Notes under the pieces: generated by a model
Databases searched by the model: none
What the model was told of the DNA's origin: nothing
Seen by the model: the letters and a program-made list of their open reading frames with translations, nothing else
Program-made: the position numbers and the translations under genes
Shown: positions 8,151-15,333 of the stretch, in pieces
Layout: each line of letters starts with the position of its first letter
How positions within the stretch are numbered: the stretch's first letter is position 1
Assembly: GCA_904394975.1 (NCBI GenBank)
Contig: CAJFNQ010000015.1
Coordinates: forward strand, 1 to 21,252
DNA from: Metaruminococcus_A gallistercoris
GTDB lineage: Bacteria; Bacillota; Clostridia; Oscillospirales; Ruminococcaceae
Reading direction: 5' to 3'
DNA: 21,252 nucleotides

Positions 8151-8187
8151 AAAAAAACAGCGTCAGTTTTGCTGACGCTGTTTTTTT
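8151..8187. terminator. Bidirectional terminator between nadA and the feo genes
   Basis: A 10-bp stem, ACAGCGTCAG (8157-8166) with CTGACGCTGT (8172-8181), is flanked by A7 and T7, so it can end transcripts from both strands. It overlaps the last codons and stop of the minus-strand Cys-rich gene. Confidence 0.9.
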
Positions 8188-8366
8188 GTCTTTCCACAAG
8201 ACCGACATTGCCCAGATGTGCAGGAAGAACATCCGGAGCATCCTTCCTCTTTCCCGCCGGAGCAGCCACAGCCTTTTCCAAGAAACTGCCGCACCAACGC
8301 GCGGATTACAATAAAAAACGAGGCAATGATGAGCAAGATACAAAAAGCAACAATGACACGATCCAT
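8163..8366 (-). CDS. FeoB-associated Cys-rich membrane protein
   Basis: This small protein of 67 aa has an N-terminal hydrophobic helix (about residues 4-23), a short basic stretch, a Cys-rich tail and a charged C-terminus. The tail includes GCGCSGG, GCSGCSSC and QCRSCGK, nine cysteines in about 26 residues. This matches the FeoB-associated Cys-rich family found after feoB in Firmicutes. A role in iron delivery or FeoB function is assumed from its position; the mechanism is not established. The start is the ATG at 8366 (MDRVIVAF), with AAGGA overlapping the feoB stop just upstream. Longer in-frame readings run into feoB and lack a ribosome site. The stop codon lies within the stem of the terminator. 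Confidence 0.88.
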   Translation of the reverse strand: MDRVIVAFCILLIIASFFIVIRALVRQFLGKGCGCSGGKEEGCSGCSSCTSGQCRSCGKTKKQRQQN

Positions 8367-8376
8367 TTTATTTTCC

Positions 8377-10392
8377 TTATAAAAACGAAAGTACCAGCGA
8401 GCCGATCTGATAGATGGCAAGCGAAACCAGGTATGCCACACAGGTTTGATAAAGCGCGGTTCCAACCGCCCATTTCAGGCTGTTCATCTCCCGGCGAATG
8501 GTAGCAAACGCGGAGATACAGGGCATGTAGAGCAAAGTAAACGCCATAAACGCATAAGCCGAAAGGGGTGTGAACACCTGTGAAAGCGCCACGTCAGCAC
8601 TCCCCGCAGCACCAGAAGAATAAAGAACGTTCATAGTGCTGACTACACTTTCTTTTGCCACGAGTCCTGTCAGCAATGAAACAGCCGCCTGCCAGTTTCC
8701 GAACCCAAGCGGGACAAAAATACCCGCAATCACCTTGCCGAGCTGACTGAGCATACTGTCGCCGCTGTCAGTCACAAAATGCAGGGATGTATCAAAACTC
8801 TGGAAGAACCAGACAACAACGCTCATGGCAAAAATAATGGTACCGGCCTTGATGAGAAAGCCTTTTCCCTTTTCCCAGGTGCGGATCAGAATCGAACGCA
8901 GAGATGGAAGATGGTACTGCGGGAGCTCCAGCACAAAAGGTGAAAACACGCCACGAAAAACGGTTTTACTGAGCAGTACGCCGCTTGCCATTGCAACGAT
9001 CATACCGAGTATGTACATGCTGAACACCACGATCTGCTGATTCTCCGCAAAAAACACGCCGGCAAACAAGGCGTAAATCGGCATACGCGCACCGCAGGAC
9101 ATAAACGGAGTCAACATGATGGTGAGGTTGCGGTCCTTCTCGTTTTCCAGCGAACGGGCTGCCATAACAGCGGGTGTTGTGCAGCCAAACCCCATCAGCA
9201 TGGGGATAAATGATTTTCCGGAAAGCCCAAACTTGCGCATGATCTTATCCATGATAAACGCCGCGCGCGCCATATATCCGCTGTCTTCCAAAAACGAGAG
9301 AAAAAAGAACAGCAGCAAAATCTGTGGCACGAAGGTAAGAATGGTTCCCACACCGCCAATGACAGCATCCACAAGCAGGCTGTGGGTCCATTCCGGCGCA
9401 TTTGCCGCAAGCAATCCCTGTTCAACCAACGGGGTCAGAAGACCACTGAATAGGTATTCCACACAACCTTTCAAGAATTCTCCGACCGGGCCGAAGGTGA
9501 TGCCGAAGATGACAAAAATGATCGCAAAGAAAATGGGAATGGCGAGAAACCGGTTGGTCAGCACCCGGTCGATCCGTTCGGTCACATCCGCTTTTTTCTT
9601 CTTCCCTGTTTTCTGAACCGCTGCCGCCACCAGCTGTTCGATCAAACGATAACGAACATCCGCCATGATCGTCGCGCGGTCATGGTTCCCGGTCTTGCGC
9701 TGATACTCTTCTACCACCGCATCCATCCGGCGGATAGCATGTTCCGAAAGCTGAAGACGTTTGAAAACGTTCTCATCCTGCTCTACAATCTTGCAGGCAT
9801 AAAACAGCAGCCGTTCTTCGTCCTCACAATAATCTGCCAAAATGGAAATCAAATCATTGAGCATATTATCGGCGTGCAGACCGTAACTCAACCGTTTCAC
9901 ACTGCTTGTCTTGGAAATTTCTTCGGCAGACCGAACCAATTCTTCTACATGATATCCGGTTCTTGCGGAAACCGGAACAACCGGCACACCTAACCGTTCA
10001 GAAAGCACATCGCAATCGATTTTCCCACCGGCAGATTCAACCTGATCCATCATATTTATTGCAATAACTGTGGGAATGGATAACTCCAGTACCTGCAAAG
10101 AAAGGTAAAGGTTTCGTTCAATGTTGGTACCGTCTACAATGTTGACCACGGCATTCGGATGCCCATCGATGATAAAATCGCGGGTGATGATCTCTTCCAT
10201 CGTATAAGGAGAAAGCGAATAAACGCCCGGCAGGTCAACGATTTCACATTTTTTATCCGCTGTAAGACCGGACTTTTTTTCCACCGTAACACCAGGCCAG
10301 TTTCCCACATACTGGTTAGAACCGGTCAGGCTGTTGAACAGTGACGTTTTTCCGCTGTTCGGGTTGCCGACAAGGCCAATTTTAAGCGCCAT
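8377..10392 (-). CDS. feoB: Ferrous iron transporter FeoB
   Basis: FeoB is an inner-membrane Fe(II) transporter with an N-terminal cytosolic G domain. The G motifs are complete: G1 GNPNSGKT (residues 9-16), the switch Thr36 in GNWPGVTVEKK, G3 DLPG (53-56) and G4 NMMD (113-116). A helical linker follows to about residue 265, then a hydrophobic region with the two Gate repeats (FLEDSGYMARAAFIMD; GFGCTTPAVMAARSLE; FMSCGARMPIYALFAG; GNWQAAVSLLTGLVAKE). The product is 671 aa, full length. The start is the ATG at 10392, with GGAGGG 7 bases upstream. The longer frame to 10407 is not needed. It overlaps feoA by 11 bases, implying coupled translation, and is followed by the Cys-rich partner. The order feoA-feoB-Cys-rich is typical of Clostridia. 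Confidence 0.97.
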   Translation of the reverse strand: MALKIGLVGNPNSGKTSLFNSLTGSNQYVGNWPGVTVEKKSGLTADKKCEIVDLPGVYSLSPYTMEEIITRDFIIDGHPNAVVNIVDGTNIERNLYLSLQVLELSIPTVIAINMMDQVESAGGKIDCDVLSERLGVPVVPVSARTGYHVEELVRSAEEISKTSSVKRLSYGLHADNMLNDLISILADYCEDEERLLFYACKIVEQDENVFKRLQLSEHAIRRMDAVVEEYQRKTGNHDRATIMADVRYRLIEQLVAAAVQKTGKKKKADVTERIDRVLTNRFLAIPIFFAIIFVIFGITFGPVGEFLKGCVEYLFSGLLTPLVEQGLLAANAPEWTHSLLVDAVIGGVGTILTFVPQILLLFFFLSFLEDSGYMARAAFIMDKIMRKFGLSGKSFIPMLMGFGCTTPAVMAARSLENEKDRNLTIMLTPFMSCGARMPIYALFAGVFFAENQQIVVFSMYILGMIVAMASGVLLSKTVFRGVFSPFVLELPQYHLPSLRSILIRTWEKGKGFLIKAGTIIFAMSVVVWFFQSFDTSLHFVTDSGDSMLSQLGKVIAGIFVPLGFGNWQAAVSLLTGLVAKESVVSTMNVLYSSGAAGSADVALSQVFTPLSAYAFMAFTLLYMPCISAFATIRREMNSLKWAVGTALYQTCVAYLVSLAIYQIGSLVLSFL

Positions 10393-10675
10393 GAGCAATC
10401 CCTCCATTTTCAGGACCGATCAAAATTTCCCGCGCGTCACTGCCCCGAATAAGCAGCTCATAACCGCGCAGGCTGATCTGAATCGGGTCCCCAAGCGGTG
10501 CAACCTTACGCACACATACTTTTGTGCCGGGAATAATACCCATATCTACCAAACGATGTTTGATGGCACCTTCAGCGCGCACTTCTTTTACGACTGCAAC
10601 CTCACCTTTGCGCAGTTCTGCCAGCGTTTCAGGAATTTTACGCTTACGCTTCATCTTTTCTTTCATACTCCTCAT
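10382..10675 (-). CDS. feoA: Ferrous iron transport accessory protein FeoA
   Basis: FeoA is a small cytosolic SH3-like protein that assists FeoB. The product of 97 aa shows the FeoA fold signature: TLAELRKGEVAVVKEVRAEG, then RLVDMGIIPGTKVCVRKVAPLGDPIQISLRGYELLIR. The N-terminus carries a basic extension (KEKMKRKRK) beyond the usual FeoA core of about 75 aa. Three ATGs are possible. The one at 10675 has AAGGGA at a workable distance. The one at 10654 has GAGGAG 13 bases upstream and would remove part of the basic extension. The last 11 bases overlap feoB. It lies 77 bases after the apbE stop on the same strand. I see no strong promoter or clear Fur or DtxR box in that gap, so it may be co-transcribed with apbE. 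Confidence 0.93.
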   Translation of the reverse strand: MRSMKEKMKRKRKIPETLAELRKGEVAVVKEVRAEGAIKHRLVDMGIIPGTKVCVRKVAPLGDPIQISLRGYELLIRGSDAREILIGPENGGIAHGA

Positions 10676-10752
10676 ATGCTTTTCCCTTATGGAATGGATT
10701 TACTCCAACCTACAGGGTTATTTATCAAAATTGACACAGCGATTCATTCGCG

Positions 10753-11766
10753 TTATGATGTAACCGAAGAAGGGGTAAATAATCCTTCCTGCTCAATCCC
10801 GGAAGATAACAGGACGGTCCCATCCGTTTGTATCAGGATGCACTCTGCCCCCTCCGTCTGTTCAATAAGATCCATCGCCTTTTCTGAACCAAGCAGAAAA
10901 GAGGCTGTGCTGAGCGCATCCGCCTGTGCGGAAGACGCGGCAAGAATTGTAACCGATTCCAAGTCAGTCTGAGCCGGGAAGCCGGTTTTCGGGTCCAGAA
11001 TGTGATGATACAGCACCCCATCCTGCTCAAAACAGCGTTCATAAATTCCAGAAGTGACCACCGAACAGTCGGAAACATGAACCGAACCAATGATTTCGGT
11101 ATGTTCTGCGAATGGTCTTTGGATGCCGACATTCCACGGAGTGTTTTCCGCCTTTTCGCCGATGACACAAACATTGCCGCCTAAGTTTACGATTCCGCGT
11201 GTCACGCCGTTTTCCTTTAAAAACTCCACACAACGGTCAGCGATGTACCCCTTTGCCACGGCACCCAAATCAAGCTGGGTACCAGCCGGAACGGTGACGG
11301 TATTGCCTTCCACCACAACATTCCGGTAATCGACTGTTTGAAGCGCCTGCGCGACGGTTTGTTCATCCGGAACGGACGGTGTATCCGATGAAAAATCCCA
11401 CAAACTGCTCACAGAACCAATGGTGATGTCAAATGCGCCGTCGGTCAAAGCCGAATATTGCAGCGCAAAATCAATCAGTTTCGCTGTTTCCGGCGAAACG
11501 GTGACCGGCATTCCCTGTGATTGATTGATTTGAGAGATTTCGCTTGTTTCTATGGTTCGGCTGAATTTTTCTTCATACTCTTTACAGAGTGAAAACGCCT
11601 GTTCAATCAGTGCGTCATCTCCGCCTTCATACAAGGTGATTTCACAAACTGTATTTAAAAGGAATTCGGTTGAAGAGCATTCGGATGATGTCTGGCAACC
11701 GGAAAACACGGTTGTGACGCAAACAAACACAACTATTACAGCCACTACCCGCCGCAGGAGCGGCAT
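10753..11766 (-). CDS. apbE: FAD:protein FMN transferase, lipoprotein
   Basis: ApbE attaches FMN covalently to threonine or serine residues of exported redox proteins, using FAD, outside the cytoplasmic membrane. The N-terminus is a hydrophobic signal with a lipobox, VFSGC, lipidation at Cys24, so the enzyme should be membrane-anchored. Family blocks are present: DLGAVAKGYIADR, GIVNLGGNVCVIGE, HHILDPKTGFPA and SAQADALSTASFLLG; the last two hold Mg2+- and flavin-binding residues. The product is 337 aa, intact. No good ribosome site precedes the ATG at 11766. A minus-strand TGGTATAAA lies so close that the message could be leaderless. No obvious flavinylation substrate (FMN-bind domain, RnfG, NqrC) is in the window. 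Neighbours are feoAB downstream and a divergent NusG-II/Gx pair. Confidence 0.95.
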   Translation of the reverse strand: MPLLRRVVAVIVVFVCVTTVFSGCQTSSECSSTEFLLNTVCEITLYEGGDDALIEQAFSLCKEYEEKFSRTIETSEISQINQSQGMPVTVSPETAKLIDFALQYSALTDGAFDITIGSVSSLWDFSSDTPSVPDEQTVAQALQTVDYRNVVVEGNTVTVPAGTQLDLGAVAKGYIADRCVEFLKENGVTRGIVNLGGNVCVIGEKAENTPWNVGIQRPFAEHTEIIGSVHVSDCSVVTSGIYERCFEQDGVLYHHILDPKTGFPAQTDLESVTILAASSAQADALSTASFLLGSEKAMDLIEQTEGAECILIQTDGTVLLSSGIEQEGLFTPSSVTS

Positions 11767-11790
11767 AATTTGTTTTATACCAAAAATAAC

Positions 11791-11802
11791 AGGAGGCCTC
11801 CT
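11791..11802 (+). promoter_or_regulatory. Palindromic ribosome binding site AGGAGGCCTCCT
   Basis: The Shine-Dalgarno sequence AGGAGG (11791-11796) decides the TTG start at 11803. It forms a perfect 12-base palindrome with the following CCTCCT. It lies in the 36-base gap between the divergent start codons of apbE and the NusG-II gene. Confidence 0.7.
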
Positions 11803-12171
11803 TTGTTTAAAAAAGCCGATTTTTTTCTAATCTTGCTTCTGCTTGCCGCAGGATTTGGCATTTCTTTCTGGTTTCTTCCCAGTTCAAAAGCCGCAGAAGA
11901 CAGCATGATAACCATTACTGTAAACGGTACATTATACGGGACCTACCCACTTTCTCAGAACCAAGAGCTGGAAATTCAAAATGAAAGCGGTTACAACAAA
12001 GTCCTGATTCAAGACGGAACAGTACAGGTAGAGGAAGCTAACTGCACCGGCCAGCAATGTGTCCGGCAAGGCAGGATTACCTCCCCCGGTCAAAGCATCG
12101 TCTGTCTTCCAAACCGGGTCGTCATCCAAATCACAGGCGGCAAAACACCATACGACACTATTGTATCATAA
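11803..12171 (+). CDS. NusG domain II-containing membrane protein (EetA-like)
   Basis: This 122-aa protein has one N-terminal transmembrane helix (about residues 5-24) and an extracytoplasmic NusG_II (DUF1312) beta domain. The domain shows the usual pattern: ITVNGTLYGTYPLSQ, then NCTGQQCVRQGRI, then GQSIVCLPNRVVIQI, with three conserved cysteines. The family is distinct from the transcription factor NusG despite the domain name. In Listeria-type flavin-based electron transfer loci a protein of this kind is EetA; its exact role is not known. The start is the TTG at 11803, 6 bases after a perfect AGGAGG; the ATG at 11770 has no ribosome site. It is divergent from apbE and followed 11 bases later by the Gx-family gene, with which it should form an operon. 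Confidence 0.85.
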   Translation: MFKKADFFLILLLLAAGFGISFWFLPSSKAAEDSMITITVNGTLYGTYPLSQNQELEIQNESGYNKVLIQDGTVQVEEANCTGQQCVRQGRITSPGQSIVCLPNRVVIQITGGKTPYDTIVS

Positions 12172-12182
12172 CGGAGGCATAA

Positions 12183-12692
12183 ATGGCAAAAAAAATTACA
12201 TGTTGTGCGCTATTTGCTGTTTTTGCACTGGCGCTTTCCTATCTTGAACGGCTTATCCCTCCCCTGGTAACCATTCCGGGAATCAAACTGGGGTTAGCAA
12301 ATATTGCGGTCATCAGCGTGCTGTACCTGTTTGGTATGCGCTATGCGTTTCTGGTCAGTGTAACAAGAATTCTGCTTGCGGGTCTTTTATTCGGTGATTT
12401 GAACAGCCTGTTTTTCAGCCTGTGCGGCGGAATGCTCAGCTTTTGCGTCATCTGTCTTCTTGTAAAAGTAAACTGCTTTGGTTTTGCCGGCATCAGTGCT
12501 GCCGGAGGGGGATTTCACAACATCGGCCAGTTGGCGGCGGCTTCGCTCGTTCTTTCCACCGGTGCTGTCTGGTACTACCTGCCGGTTTTGCTGATTTCCG
12601 GAACGATCACTGGTATCTTGAACGGAATTATTTCATGGCTGATTGTCAAGCGAATGACTGTTTTCTTTAAAGGCAGCTGTTATCCCGTCTGA
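12183..12692 (+). CDS. Gx transporter family membrane protein (EetB-like)
   Basis: This polytopic membrane protein of 169 aa has about five hydrophobic segments. It belongs to the Gx_transp family, often mislabelled heptaprenyl diphosphate synthase component I. Signature blocks are LERLIPPLVTIPGIKLGLANI near the N-terminus and SAAGGGFHNIGQLAAASLV in the second half. The fold resembles ECF transporter S components; the substrate is unknown. Its GGAGG (12173-12177) directly follows the preceding stop. The pairing of NusG-II and Gx genes recurs in Firmicutes and matches eetA-eetB of the Listeria-type extracellular electron transfer locus. ApbE (the fmnB equivalent) is adjacent but divergent. No NDH-2 (ndh2) or quinone genes are in the window, so a function in electron transfer is inference. 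Confidence 0.86.
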   Translation: MAKKITCCALFAVFALALSYLERLIPPLVTIPGIKLGLANIAVISVLYLFGMRYAFLVSVTRILLAGLLFGDLNSLFFSLCGGMLSFCVICLLVKVNCFGFAGISAAGGGFHNIGQLAAASLVLSTGAVWYYLPVLLISGTITGILNGIISWLIVKRMTVFFKGSCYPV

Positions 12693-12710
12693 CCAAGAAA
12701 GGAACCCTGT

Positions 12711-12944
12711 ATGAAGAAATGTCCATTTTGCGGAACTGAGTATGATACACCGTTTTGTCCAAACGGCTGCGACATACCTGCCGCGCCATATATCACCCAG
12801 CGTCAGCAGGATGAGCAAGGATGCCCGTTCTGCGGCAGCAACAGGATCCAGGTGAAAAAGATTGAAAAAAAGAGGTTGTTTGGTAAAAAGACCAAAACCA
12901 AACTGGTTCGATTTTGTACAACCTGTGGCCGCATATTTCGGTGA
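12711..12944 (+). CDS. Small double zinc-ribbon protein
   Basis: This 77-aa basic protein contains four cysteine knuckles. Cys4/Cys7 (CPFCG) and Cys16/Cys20 form one cluster; Cys38/Cys41 (CPFCGS) and Cys69/Cys72 (CTTCG) form another. The linker between the second pair is rich in lysine (KKIEKKRLFGKKTKTK), which could bind nucleic acid. AAAGGA lies about 9 bases upstream of the ATG. It follows the Gx-family gene by 18 bases and is probably in the same transcript. I do not recognise a specific family. Zinc binding is well supported by spacing; any role in nucleic acid binding or in the redox module is a guess. Confidence 0.75.
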   Translation: MKKCPFCGTEYDTPFCPNGCDIPAAPYITQRQQDEQGCPFCGSNRIQVKKIEKKRLFGKKTKTKLVRFCTTCGRIFR

Positions 12945-12948
12945 AAGC

Positions 12949-12991
12949 ACTATACGTCAACTAATTTTTCGATTATAGGTTGACGTATAGT
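12949..12991 (+). promoter_or_regulatory. Probable biotin repressor (BirA-type) operator of bioY
   Basis: A perfect 13-bp inverted repeat, ACTATACGTCAAC (12949-12961) and GTTGACGTATAGT (12979-12991), is separated by 17 bases. The inner GTCAAC/GTTGAC halves and the spacing resemble BirA operators (GTTAAC-type halves). The right arm covers the bioY -35 element. Confidence 0.65.
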
Positions 12992-13008
12992 TCGAATCAT
13001 GATATACT
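12980..13008 (+). promoter_or_regulatory. Promoter of bioY
   Basis: TTGACG (12980-12985) and TATACT (13003-13008) are separated by 17 bases. The -35 lies inside the inverted repeat, so a bound repressor would block polymerase. Confidence 0.8.
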
Positions 13009-13039
13009 AAAAGCATCAGAAACAGAAAGGTGCTTTTTT

Positions 13040-13588
13040 ATGAAGATTCGAAGAATTGCGTTTATTGGCGTTTTTGCAGCGCTGACCGCCGTTTTGGCAC
13101 AAATCTCATTTCCCATTCCTTTTACCAACGTACCGTTTACGCTGGCGATTGCCGGCGTTATGCTGACCGGAGCCATCCTGCCGCCGGTTGACGCGTTTTT
13201 TGCGTTGCTTGCTTACCTGCTCGTAGGGCTTGCGGGTGTTCCTGTCTACTCTCAGTTCACCGCGGGACCGGGTATCCTTTTCGGCATTACCGGCGGATAT
13301 ATTTTCGGTTATGCCGCCATGGCGCCGATCATTGCTTTTGCCGCAAAACGGTTTCAAAAACATCTCTATCCCGCTTTGATTGTGGGTATGATCGTGGGAC
13401 TCGCCGCCTGTTACATCATTGGAACAGCCTGGTATATGCTCCTGACTGGTGCCGATCTTGTCGTCGCTCTTTCCGGCTGTGTGATTCCGTTCATTATTCC
13501 GGATTTGATCAAAGCAGTGTTGATGGCATCTTTGGCGATCGCTCTGCGCAAAGCACTGAGCAAAGCAAATCTTTATACTTTCGCCTAA
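13040..13588 (+). CDS. bioY: Biotin transporter S component BioY
   Basis: BioY is the substrate-binding membrane subunit of the ECF biotin transporter. The product of 182 aa has about six hydrophobic helices and the BioY signature: QISFPIPFTNVPFTLA near the N-terminus, LPPVDAFFALLAYLLVGLAGVPVYSQF, and GPGILFGITGGYIFGY, then IPFIIPDLIKAVLMASLA near the C-terminus. The start is the ATG at 13040, with AGAAAGG (13024-13030) suitably placed. The longer frame from 12980 would begin inside the promoter. The ECF module genes (ecfA1, ecfA2, ecfT) are not in the window, so it probably shares an energising module encoded elsewhere. Regulation by biotin is inferred from the operator-like repeat over the promoter. 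It is monocistronic, ending at a terminator shared with the convergent transporter gene. Confidence 0.95.
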   Translation: MKIRRIAFIGVFAALTAVLAQISFPIPFTNVPFTLAIAGVMLTGAILPPVDAFFALLAYLLVGLAGVPVYSQFTAGPGILFGITGGYIFGYAAMAPIIAFAAKRFQKHLYPALIVGMIVGLAACYIIGTAWYMLLTGADLVVALSGCVIPFIIPDLIKAVLMASLAIALRKALSKANLYTFA

Positions 13589-13630
13589 GTGGTTTTGTTG
13601 AACATAAGAAGTATAAACAACTTATATAGG

Positions 13631-13659
13631 AAAAGCGCCGGAGAATCCCGGCGCTTTTT
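13631..13659. terminator. Bidirectional terminator between bioY and the AEC transporter
   Basis: A perfect 11-bp stem, AAAAGCGCCGG (13631-13641) with CCGGCGCTTTT (13648-13658), encloses a six-base loop. A and T tracts on either side serve both convergent genes. Confidence 0.88.
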
Positions 13660-13660
13660 G

Positions 13661-14581
13661 CTATTCAATATGCATGACAAGCATTAAAACTGTCATGATG
13701 GTAATGCTGATGATAATGGTGACCGAACCGGCAAAACCCGCCAGGCCCTGATCTCCTTTCAATTTTTCGGTAAAGGCCGGAGCCAGCGCAGAAACAGGAG
13801 CAAACACTACAATTGCCAACACCTGCCGAATCTGCAAAGAAAACGGAGTGCAAAAATAAAAGAACGCTGAAAGCCCGCCGGCGCAGAGATAACGAACGAG
13901 AAGGGTCAGCCCGATTGCTTTCAGGTAAGATTTTTTGAACTCGATCTTCATCATCATGCCGATCATCATCATCGCTGCAAATCCGTTCGCCGCCGCAATC
14001 GTAGATGACAAGGTCACGATTGGTTCCGGGATTTTGATTTGTATCAGCGTAAGAAGCAGCATGAGAAGGTAGGTATCAAACGGAACCGATGTAAACAACC
14101 GTTTGAGAATTGCCTTCGGGCCCATCCGTTCCCCTTCTCCGCCAGTCGCCGCAGAAGCAAGGGTATAATTGCCGCCGGTGCACATCAAAGAATTACCTAT
14201 ATCAAACATGCAGGTAGCGACCACGCCAAACGCACCGAAAAAGTTCTGCACAAACGGCAGAGTAAACGAACCAATGTTATAACCGGGAAAACACATCATG
14301 TAAAACGCGCGGAGCTTTTTGCTTTTTCCAATGGATGCCAGAAAACCGAATGCTCCCATGATAAAGTTGAGCACAAGGCCCAAAATCACAAGGATGAACA
14401 GTGAATCGTCCTTCTCAAAGCCGGCGAAACTTGTAATGACCGCCGCCGGAAGAGTAATGTTGATGGCGACCTTGGTCATTACCTTGTAATCATCCTCACG
14501 AAAAAAATGAAACCGTTTGAGCGCATAACCAAGCAGAATCACCAGAATAAAAGACCCTGCTTTAAAAAGCACGTTTGCCAT
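13661..14581 (-). CDS. AEC family (auxin efflux carrier type) transporter
   Basis: This 306-aa integral membrane protein has about ten hydrophobic segments in two halves. It matches the AEC family: GYALKRFHFFREDDYKVMTKVAINITLPAAV at the N-terminus, GNYTLASA mid-protein and ALAPAFTEKLKGD near the C-terminus. Bacterial members carry malate, malonate or other anions; the substrate here cannot be told from sequence. AAGGGG lies 8 bases before the ATG. It starts 21 bases after the stop of the YjjG-type nucleotidase gene and is surely in the same transcript, driven from the promoter at 15334-15361. The pairing of the two has no obvious metabolic logic. Confidence 0.88.
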   Translation of the reverse strand: MANVLFKAGSFILVILLGYALKRFHFFREDDYKVMTKVAINITLPAAVITSFAGFEKDDSLFILVILGLVLNFIMGAFGFLASIGKSKKLRAFYMMCFPGYNIGSFTLPFVQNFFGAFGVVATCMFDIGNSLMCTGGNYTLASAATGGEGERMGPKAILKRLFTSVPFDTYLLMLLLTLIQIKIPEPIVTLSSTIAAANGFAAMMMIGMMMKIEFKKSYLKAIGLTLLVRYLCAGGLSAFFYFCTPFSLQIRQVLAIVVFAPVSALAPAFTEKLKGDQGLAGFAGSVTIIISITIMTVLMLVMHIE

Positions 14582-14602
14582 GAAAATTCCCCTTTTTGTA
14601 CG

Positions 14603-15301
14603 TCATTTCTGAATGGATAAAATAGAATAGAGTTGCTGGAACGTTTGTATTTCATAGGTCGGGCACGGAGCTTCCGGCGGGCGTTTGGTTCCGTTTGGAT
14701 TAAACCAGCAGCTGTCGATTCCCGCGTTGACGGCGCCTTGAATGTCTGACGACAGAGAATCACCGAACACGAGCGGACAGCTTCTCTCTTCCTCGCTGAG
14801 TTTTGAAAAGACATAATCAAAATAACCGATGGACGGTTTTTGCGCGCCCGCATCTTCCGAAACAAAAATGCCACTGAGATATTTCGCAAGTCCGCTTTTC
14901 TCGATTCGCTGATACTGCGTTTTAGAAACGCCGTTGGTGATGATATAAAGCGGGTAACATCTGCTTAAATCTTCACAGAGTTTCAGCGCTCCGGGAACAA
15001 GAAAAGCGCATTCGCCCAACTTTTCCCGGTAGAACCGCTCCGCGACAATGCCATCCTCCGAAACTTCTAACTCTTCAAACAATCTGGTAAACCGGCGGCT
15101 GGAAATATCACCTTTGGATATCTCGCCCCGCTCAAACTGCTTCCAAAGCCCGTGATTGATGGCGGAATACCGAGAAACGACCATATCATCCGCCGTGCGG
15201 CCAAAATGCTCAAACACCTGTTTGACACACGCGGCTTCCGCCGCTTTAAAATCCAGAAGCGTATCATCCGCATCCAGTAATAATACGGTATAGCGTTTCA
15301 T
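14603..15301 (-). CDS. yjjG: YjjG family noncanonical pyrimidine nucleotidase (HAD)
   Basis: This HAD-superfamily phosphatase of 232 aa is expected to dephosphorylate noncanonical or pyrimidine nucleoside monophosphates, a house-cleaning role. Motif I is LLLDADDTLLDF with Asp10 (nucleophile) and Asp12; the DADDT form is characteristic of the YjjG/YfnB subgroup. Motif II is IITNG, motif III the lysine in AQKPSIGYFDYVF, and motif IV FGDSLSSDIQGAVNAG. An alpha-helical cap occupies about residues 18-95. A GGGGGG-rich site precedes the ATG. It has its own promoter in the end of the upstream glycosyltransferase gene and is followed by the AEC transporter gene. Substrate specificity is family inference; YfnB-like sugar-nucleotide phosphatase activity is an alternative. 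Confidence 0.88.
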   Translation of the reverse strand: MKRYTVLLLDADDTLLDFKAAEAACVKQVFEHFGRTADDMVVSRYSAINHGLWKQFERGEISKGDISSRRFTRLFEELEVSEDGIVAERFYREKLGECAFLVPGALKLCEDLSRCYPLYIITNGVSKTQYQRIEKSGLAKYLSGIFVSEDAGAQKPSIGYFDYVFSKLSEEERSCPLVFGDSLSSDIQGAVNAGIDSCWFNPNGTKRPPEAPCPTYEIQTFQQLYSILSIQK

Positions 15302-15333
15302 ACCATCCCCCCAGTTTGAACGATTCTGCTTAC

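Noticed and set aside
10721..10735. TATCAAAATTGACA upstream of feoA as a Fur or DtxR box
   Set aside because: It is only a 4-bp interrupted inverted repeat with a mismatch further out and does not match the iron-regulator consensus I know.
10334..10972. Plus-strand ORF of 212 codons opposite feoA and the start of feoB
   Set aside because: It crosses feoB, feoA and the end of apbE on the opposite strand and has no domain or ribosome site support.
12949..12991. The bioY upstream inverted repeat as a terminator of the zinc-ribbon gene
   Set aside because: No T-tract follows the right arm, the spacer is 17 bases, and the repeat overlaps the -35 of a good promoter.
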